This document shows, one piece after another, positions 59,775 through 64,000 of a stretch of 64,000 nt of DNA; positions within the stretch are counted from its first letter, which is position 1, and each line of letters opens with the position of its first letter. The DNA is taken from the NCBI GenBank assembly GCA_021817415.1, contig JAKAUZ010000080.1, positions 1 through 64,000 of the forward strand, written 5' to 3'. The DNA is from Thermoplasmata archaeon. GTDB taxonomy: Archaea; Thermoplasmatota; Thermoplasmata; Thermoplasmatales; GCA-001856825. The position numbers and the translations under genes were made by a program. The notes under the pieces are model-generated. The model worked only from the letters and a program-made list of their open reading frames with translations. It was not told where the DNA came from and did not search any database.

Positions 59775-60598
59775 ACGGTAATCCTTTCTAGGGAATATCT
59801 CTCCACGTCCTTCAGCTTTGCTGACGGCATATTAGGGTCATGCTCAAAGATGATATTCCATTGCTCCTCATATGCTTCCTCAAGTAATTTCTTTTTTTGA
59901 CTGAACGTATCCATCGGGTACAGGTCATATCCCATTATGTATGCTGGTTTGATGTGTGCTGACGTGGGGATGAGGTCACCAAAATACACAAATGTATTGT
60001 TTACAACCCTGGAAATCACAATTTGATGACCCTTTGTATGCCCCCCTGTTTTCACAAGTTGCACTCCTGGGAAAACTTCCTCGTCTCCTGAAATAATTTC
60101 CAAGTTGTTATCAAGATTCACAAAATTTTGGAAATTATAGTTGGGTTTTGTCTTCTCATTAGCATTCCTGATCTCGTCCCAGGTATCGTCCTGCAAAAAA
60201 TATTTTGCATTGGGAAAAGTTGGAACCAGCAGGCCATTTCTATTCACTGTGGACCATCCAGTATGGTCTAAATGGCCGTGGGTAAATATGACATGGGTCA
60301 CATCTTCTGTTTTGATATGTAAATCTTCAAGCCTTTGAATAGTATTCTTTTCCCTTTTTATGTCGTAAATTGATAATAATTTCTGATCATATTTGTCCCC
60401 CATCCCAAGGTCTACCAGGGCAATCTTCTTTCCACTTCTTATAACCAGTGTGTTAGTTCCCAAAGTGATTCTGTTCTGTTCATCAGAAATGAAATATTTC
60501 TGCCAGACCGGTTTTGGAACGACGCCGAACATGGCGCCTCCGTCAAGTTTGAAGGTACCATCGTTCACCAGAAAATATTCAAAATTATCTACTTTCAC
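59771..60598 (-). CDS. Metallo-beta-lactamase-fold hydrolase
   Basis: 275 residues from a GTG at 60598 (VKVDNFEYFLVNDGTFKLDG). MBL zinc motif THGHLDHTGW at about residue 105, a second metal site in VKTGGHTKGHQIVI, YFGDLIPTSAH and the last His in FEHDPNMP. Resembles AttM/AHL-lactonase-like or quinol-type MBL hydrolases, but the substrate is not predictable. I chose 60598 because a TATA-like TATCATATATC (minus strand, about 60619-60629) is centred 26 bp upstream. The frame to 60688 would overlap the next gene by 74 bp. Confidence 0.88.
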   Translation of the reverse strand: MKVDNFEYFLVNDGTFKLDGGAMFGVVPKPVWQKYFISDEQNRITLGTNTLVIRSGKKIALVDLGMGDKYDQKLLSIYDIKREKNTIQRLEDLHIKTEDVTHVIFTHGHLDHTGWSTVNRNGLLVPTFPNAKYFLQDDTWDEIRNANEKTKPNYNFQNFVNLDNNLEIISGDEEVFPGVQLVKTGGHTKGHQIVISRVVNNTFVYFGDLIPTSAHIKPAYIMGYDLYPMDTFSQKKKLLEEAYEEQWNIIFEHDPNMPSAKLKDVERYSLERITV

Positions 60599-60614
60599 AA
60601 GATAAGTATCATAA

Positions 60615-61544
60615 TTAGATATATGATAATTTCTTGACCACCCTTTGTAATTCGTCCCTCTTTTTCCTGTAGACCTTTCCGTCAACAAAAATGCCGTTTG
60701 AGGCTTTTCTTATTTCCACCAACTCCATGGGGAAACTCTTTTCAAATTCATTTGCAGATTCATTTGATACTGAAATTACAACCGCACCTGAAGAGCTTAC
60801 TGTCAGCGGGTCAATATGATTTTCTATGATATCGCCCTGAATTGAATTCTTCAATTCTTCAGTTCTTATATCGAAACCACTTCCAGCAACGCTTGATACT
60901 TCTCTCAGTGCCCTCATAAGCCCTCCCTCTGAGAGATCATGCACATAATTGACCTTGCCTTCGTAATTTGCCAGTTTCTTCATCACTTTCGATATGGAGA
61001 GATTTCGTTTGTCAAAAGAAACATCCAGGGAAAGCAACTTGCTAGCGAAATATATCCATTCAGACCCCAGCTTACCAATCAGGTAGAATCTATCGCTTTT
61101 TTTAATTTTTTTGAAGCTGAACAGTGGCCTGGAGAACCCTACCAGTGCAATGCTGCCTGCAATTCCATGTGCCAGGTTACCATAACTCCCGGTATGTGCA
61201 GATGCAAGCAATATCCTTCGTTTCCTGAGTATCGAGAACATTTCATCCATAAATCTATCATATTCCTCGTTCAGTCCAATAGGTGACTCGAAGTCAATAA
61301 GCGCATAATCTGGCTCTGTGCCAGAGGTCACAAAATCGTTGTGGGAAAATACAAAGGAAAGAAATGCATTATCTTCCGGGGTTATATTGTGGTAATATCC
61401 CATTGGGTCTATTTTGAATATTGCCTTCCGATTCCCCTCTACGAAAGAGAAATCAGAGCCGATTACGTTGGTTTTGACTATAGCATCACGATTTCTCTCT
61501 ATGGTCTTCCTTAGGGAACCAAGGCTCATTTTCCCTATATCCAT
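60615..61544 (-). CDS. AIR-synthase-related (PurM/HypE superfamily) protein
   Basis: 309 residues. Contains the two-domain PurM-like pattern: an N-terminal half with IGSDFSFVEGNRKAIFKIDP, LASAHTGSYGNLAHGIAGSI and KIKKSDRFYLIGKLGSE, and a C-terminal half with YVHDLSEGGLMRALREVSS, SGFDIRTEELKN and VSSSGAVVISVSNESANEF. HDLSEGGL corresponds to the HypE/ThiL/PurM phosphate-binding turn. It differs from the true PurM at 23266 and lacks neighbouring hydrogenase genes, so HypE is unlikely. The reaction is unknown; probably ATP-dependent. Divergent from queG with 55 bp between starts. Confidence 0.8.
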   Translation of the reverse strand: MDIGKMSLGSLRKTIERNRDAIVKTNVIGSDFSFVEGNRKAIFKIDPMGYYHNITPEDNAFLSFVFSHNDFVTSGTEPDYALIDFESPIGLNEEYDRFMDEMFSILRKRRILLASAHTGSYGNLAHGIAGSIALVGFSRPLFSFKKIKKSDRFYLIGKLGSEWIYFASKLLSLDVSFDKRNLSISKVMKKLANYEGKVNYVHDLSEGGLMRALREVSSVAGSGFDIRTEELKNSIQGDIIENHIDPLTVSSSGAVVISVSNESANEFEKSFPMELVEIRKASNGIFVDGKVYRKKRDELQRVVKKLSYI

Positions 61545-61554
61545 TCATATTTTA

Positions 61555-61568
61555 ATTCCGGAAGGAAT
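61555..61568. promoter_or_regulatory. Small palindrome in divergent promoter
   Basis: ATTCC-GGAA-GGAAT lies between the AIR-synthase-related gene and queG, just left of AAAATTTATCC, which could serve as a TATA element for both directions (25 bp from the queG GTG; about 30 bp from the other ATG). Possible shared operator; short enough to be chance. Confidence 0.3.
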
Positions 61569-61599
61569 AAAAATTTATCCAATTTTCTGATATGATCCG

Positions 61600-62592
61600 G
61601 TGATTGTTGACCTTGAAATGGAGGAGAGCCGGGACATAATGGTCTCAGCACGGTCACTTCCAATTCATGATTTAGGATTCTACAGAACCTGGTTAAGTTT
61701 GGGTTACGGAGGGGAGATGAACTACCTTTCAAGGAGTGAAGCTATTCTGAAGAGGGAGGACCCCTCATTAATTCTGAAGAACTCAAAATCAATTGTGACA
61801 TTCCTGGTAAATTATAATAGAATCCTCCCACCGGTCGGCAATGATGAGGGAAGGATATCTAAGTATGCCATAGGACCAGATTACCATAGAATCCTGCCAG
61901 AGATAATGAGAAAAGTAATCGAAAAGAATCATCTGTACAAAGATGAATATAGAATATACTCTGACACTGGCCCCATACTTGAAAGGGAAATTTCCAGGAG
62001 CTTAGGTTTGGGTTGGATTGGGAAAAATTCCATGCTTATAAATAAGGAAATAGGTTCATTCACTTACATTGGAGAGGTTCTCACAGATATTAATGTAAGG
62101 ACACCAATTATTCCACAAAATGATCTGTGCGGGAAATGCAAAAAGTGCATTCAGAGCTGCCCCACAGGGGCGATAGGGCCAGACAGGATGATAGACTCCA
62201 ATAAGTGCATATCTTACCATACCATTGAAAATAGAGGTTTAATTGATCCTAAAATATCTGAAAAAATGGGGAATATGATCTTTGGCTGTGATATCTGCAA
62301 CGATGTCTGCCCTTGGAACTCAAAAATTAAAGAAACGTCTGTAAAGGAAATCTTAAGCAGGGACTTCAGCGCTGAAATGGATCTTGAGAAAACTGCCTTC
62401 ATTGAAAGAGAGGAATTTGAACAAAAATTCAGAGGAAGCGCAATTAAGCGCGCCACATACGAAGGGCTTGCAAGAAATGCGGCTATTGCAATTTTCAATC
62501 AAGACCCATCTGATCCATTGCTGAGAGACTTGGTGCACGATTCCGACGATCTGAAAAGCAAACAAATAAAAAAATTAAAAAATTGGGTTTAG
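61600..62592 (+). CDS. queG: Epoxyqueuosine reductase-like protein QueG
   Basis: 330 residues. QueG is a cobalamin-dependent two-[4Fe-4S] enzyme that completes queuosine in bacterial tRNA. The catalytic acid D122 is in YSDTGPILERE. LGWIGKNSMLIN follows. The cluster cysteines are C177, C180, C183, C187 (CGKCKKCIQSCPTG), C203 (KCISYHTIEN), and C230, C233, C237 (CDICNDVCPWN). The C-terminal HEAT-like part (GSAIKRATYEGLARNAAIAI) is shorter than in E. coli. GTG start at 61600, 25 bp after a TATA-like TTTATCC. Queuosine is not known as an archaeal product; QueG here may act on another substrate or mark transfer from bacteria. It ends head-on against the secreted repeat protein. Confidence 0.88.
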   Translation: MIVDLEMEESRDIMVSARSLPIHDLGFYRTWLSLGYGGEMNYLSRSEAILKREDPSLILKNSKSIVTFLVNYNRILPPVGNDEGRISKYAIGPDYHRILPEIMRKVIEKNHLYKDEYRIYSDTGPILEREISRSLGLGWIGKNSMLINKEIGSFTYIGEVLTDINVRTPIIPQNDLCGKCKKCIQSCPTGAIGPDRMIDSNKCISYHTIENRGLIDPKISEKMGNMIFGCDICNDVCPWNSKIKETSVKEILSRDFSAEMDLEKTAFIEREEFEQKFRGSAIKRATYEGLARNAAIAIFNQDPSDPLLRDLVHDSDDLKSKQIKKLKNWV

Positions 62593-62604
62593 AAATACCC
62601 AATT
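62581..62604. terminator. Shared terminator hairpin containing both stop codons
   Basis: AATTGGGT - TTAGAAAT - ACCCAATT is a perfect 8-bp stem with an 8-nt loop. The loop holds the queG stop (TAG at 62590-62592) and the stop of the convergent secreted protein (TTA/TAA at 62589-62591). On the minus strand it is followed by a long T-rich run (62567-62580), so it should terminate the secreted-protein transcript well and may serve queG too. Confidence 0.6.
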
Positions 62605-64000
62605 GTAAATATATTTGGGTAAGAGTTGTCGTTGTATAATGTCCCACCACTGAACCAATAATCCTGAAGGGCGTTGACGTCAACTGAAGGAGAACTTGTA
62701 TATCCCCACTGTACGCTTCCCGATGCCTGATATACGTTGAGATAATAGTCACTTCCACCGGTCAGCGTGAAAGCTGGAACTGATATGTTGTACCAAAGTT
62801 TGGAGGACGTGACCGTTATTGTTTCGTTTGACATGATCTGAGTTCCCCAAAGGCTGGTCCCAACGCTCACCTGAACAGACCCAGAACCGGATAGGTATAA
62901 CACTATGTAATTTCCCTGGACTGATCCTGAACCCGGAGCTGAAAATTCCTCCGATTCCTGCAGGGGATACGTCTGAATGTTTGCGCTTGTAGCATTTACC
63001 TGTGAGATGAGTTTATGGGTGGAAGAGATTGCCTTAAAGGTAATTGCCTGATTCACGTTTGCTCCATTAACCGTTATAGTACCTGATGAGGGAGATACTG
63101 TGTATCCTGATACGGCAGAAATGCTGTAGGAATAGCTGCCATCTGTTGCCGTGAAAGATATCGTCGTGGTCGTGGAAGATTTTGCAACGTTGTTGAAAGT
63201 TGCAGTCCAGCCCTTTCCTGACGACAGGCCTGATTCAGTGAATGTAATTGTGTAGGTGGCTGGGGGTGGTGTACCGCTCGAATACCCGACTGAGTATATG
63301 TTGGGGTATGAGTTATCATTTGATAAGTATCCGCCAGATTCCCAGTAATCCTGAACCTCATTCTTGGCTACCGATGGAGAAGTAGTGTATCCCCACTGCG
63401 TACTTCCAGAGACAAGGTACACATTCAGGTAGTAATCAGTATTTGCGGTTAAAGTAACTGATGAGAATGAAACATTGTACCACAACTTGGACGAGGTTGC
63501 AGTGACAGTCTGATTTCCTAGAATGTTGGATGCCCATAATGAAGTTCCTATCGAGAAATGAACTGACCCAGCGCCTGAAAGATAAAGTACCACGAAGTTG
63601 ACATTTTCATTTGAGCCACCCACAGTGAACTCTTCTGCCTCAGGGAGGGTGTATATCTGTATGTTTGCCGAGGTAGCGTTAACCTGAGAGAATATTCCTG
63701 ATGCCTGCCCTGTGGATGCCGTGAATCCAATTGCCTGATTTACTGCTGCCCCGTTAACATTGACTGTCCCAGAAGCAGGTGATACGGAATAACCGGATAC
63801 CGATCCAATAGTGAATGAGTATGAGCCATTTACTTCCTCAAAAACGTCCGTGGTTGTTGTGGACTGCTGGGATGTTCCTCCGAGTGTAACTGACCATGAG
63901 GTTCCAGACGGAAGTCCCGATTCAGTGAATGTGACTGAATATTTCTTGGCAACATTCTGTGTAAAAGTTACTGCCTGGTTGACGTTTGCTCCGTTTACCG
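62589..64000 (-). CDS. Large secreted modular repeat protein, 5' end outside window
   Basis: The frame is open from the stop at 62589 to the window edge (470 residues visible; N-terminus beyond). It alternates two modules. Module A (~75 residues) has FTESGLPSGTSWSVTLGG, VSGYSVSPASGT and VNVNGAAVNQAIGF. Module B (~155 residues) has SQVNATSANIQIYTLPEAEE, a jelly-roll-like SSKLWYNVSF, DYYLNVYLVSGSTQWGY and ends in DYWESGGYLSNDNSYPNIYS. Visible order: end of A1, A2, B1, A3, B2, stop. Rich in S, T, N, G and N-x-S/T sites, with no visible C-terminal anchor. ESGLP-type repeats are common on Thermoplasmatales surface proteins. Probably an extracellular adhesin or polymer-binding protein. Convergent with queG (4-bp overlap). 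Confidence 0.85.
   Translation of the reverse strand, partial: VNGANVNQAVTFTQNVAKKYSVTFTESGLPSGTSWSVTLGGTSQQSTTTTDVFEEVNGSYSFTIGSVSGYSVSPASGTVNVNGAAVNQAIGFTASTGQASGIFSQVNATSANIQIYTLPEAEEFTVGGSNENVNFVVLYLSGAGSVHFSIGTSLWASNILGNQTVTATSSKLWYNVSFSSVTLTANTDYYLNVYLVSGSTQWGYTTSPSVAKNEVQDYWESGGYLSNDNSYPNIYSVGYSSGTPPPATYTITFTESGLSSGKGWTATFNNVAKSSTTTTISFTATDGSYSYSISAVSGYTVSPSSGTITVNGANVNQAITFKAISSTHKLISQVNATSANIQTYPLQESEEFSAPGSGSVQGNYIVLYLSGSGSVQVSVGTSLWGTQIMSNETITVTSSKLWYNISVPAFTLTGGSDYYLNVYQASGSVQWGYTSSPSVDVNALQDYWFSGGTLYNDNSYPNIFTIGYF
63011..63253 (-). repeat. Module A, second complete copy (ESGLP-type Ig-like repeat)
   Basis: TITFTESGLSSGKGW ... AVSGYTVSPSSGTITVNGAN-VNQAITF. Its partner copy lies at about 63727-63950 (ITF-to-IGF version), and a third copy is cut at the window edge (63961-64000). 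The copies are diverged at base level, so recent duplication is not suggested. Confidence 0.7.
63254..63726 (-). repeat. Module B, first copy
   Basis: About 155 residues from SGIFSQVNATSANIQ to NIYSVGYSSGT. The second copy fills 62589-63010 and shares SQVNATSANIQ, SSKLWYN, DYYLNVY, QWGYT-SPSV, QDYW-SGG and DNSYPNI at matching spacing. It may be a carbohydrate-binding beta-sandwich; no family is certain. Confidence 0.65.

Overview
This window reads as chromosome from a thermoacidophilic euryarchaeon of the Thermoplasmatales type. The evidence is an archaeal S10/spc ribosomal protein cluster that carries S4e, L32e, L19e, RNase P components and aIF1. There are also a type V fructose-bisphosphate aldolase/phosphatase, archaeal pantoate kinase, XerA, a B12-dependent ribonucleotide reductase, and many genes whose start codon lies about 25 bp from a TATA box (leaderless transcripts). 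Base composition is intermediate (roughly 40-45% GC by eye) and I cannot name a genus. I see no rRNA, tRNA, CRISPR array or intact insertion sequence.

Layout. 1-7.7 kb: the 5' part of proS, a membrane-anchored hypothetical protein, a TPR protein facing a 1230-residue kinase-ATPase-TPR protein tail to tail, and about 1 kb with a cytochrome P450 pseudogene. 7.7-12.4 kb: pheS, a hypothetical winged-helix-like protein, fbp and meaB. 12.4-19.1 kb: a complete SUF iron-sulfur operon (sufC-B-D-S-U), with an intein in SufB and a divergent sufR-like regulator. 19.1-24.3 kb: queE, AMMECR1, pyrC and rnp4, then a tRNA G10 methyltransferase and purM. 24.3-28 kb: peroxiredoxin, acylphosphatase and a cobalamin/iron-type ABC importer. 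28-33.7 kb: pantoate kinase with coaBC, cysS, nicotinate phosphoribosyltransferase, a pyroglutamyl-peptidase-like protein that has lost its catalytic residues, and L40e. 34-37.4 kb: a 54-residue protein, a Cas4-like nuclease carrying a four-helix membrane insert, a Gfo/Idh oxidoreductase and a cation/proton antiporter. 37.4-53.2 kb: one long minus-strand run from rpl3 through secY, adk, an Oxa1/EMC3-like protein and cmk to cbf5. 53.4-62.6 kb: nrdJ, regulators, rpiA, xerA, acyl-CoA dehydrogenase, an MBL hydrolase, an AIR-synthase-related protein and queG. The right end holds a modular secreted protein that runs off the window.

Genes that fit together: the SUF operon supplies clusters for QueE, QueG and the Cas4-like protein. 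NrdJ, QueG and MeaB all imply cobalamin use, which makes B12 a reasonable guess for the BtuFCD-like importer. PoK and CoaBC are consecutive archaeal CoA-synthesis functions.

Most worth a second look: (i) a leader of about 90 nt before rpl3 that folds on paper into a closed three-way junction starting at the predicted transcription start; (ii) the SufB intein, whose endonuclease motifs have lost both catalytic acids; (iii) the membrane-embedded Cas4-like nuclease and its small upstream partner; (iv) a perfect palindrome between the divergent sufC and sufR promoters; (v) an archaeal QueG; and (vi) decayed or dead relatives (P450, pyroglutamyl peptidase, kinase-tail paralogue).
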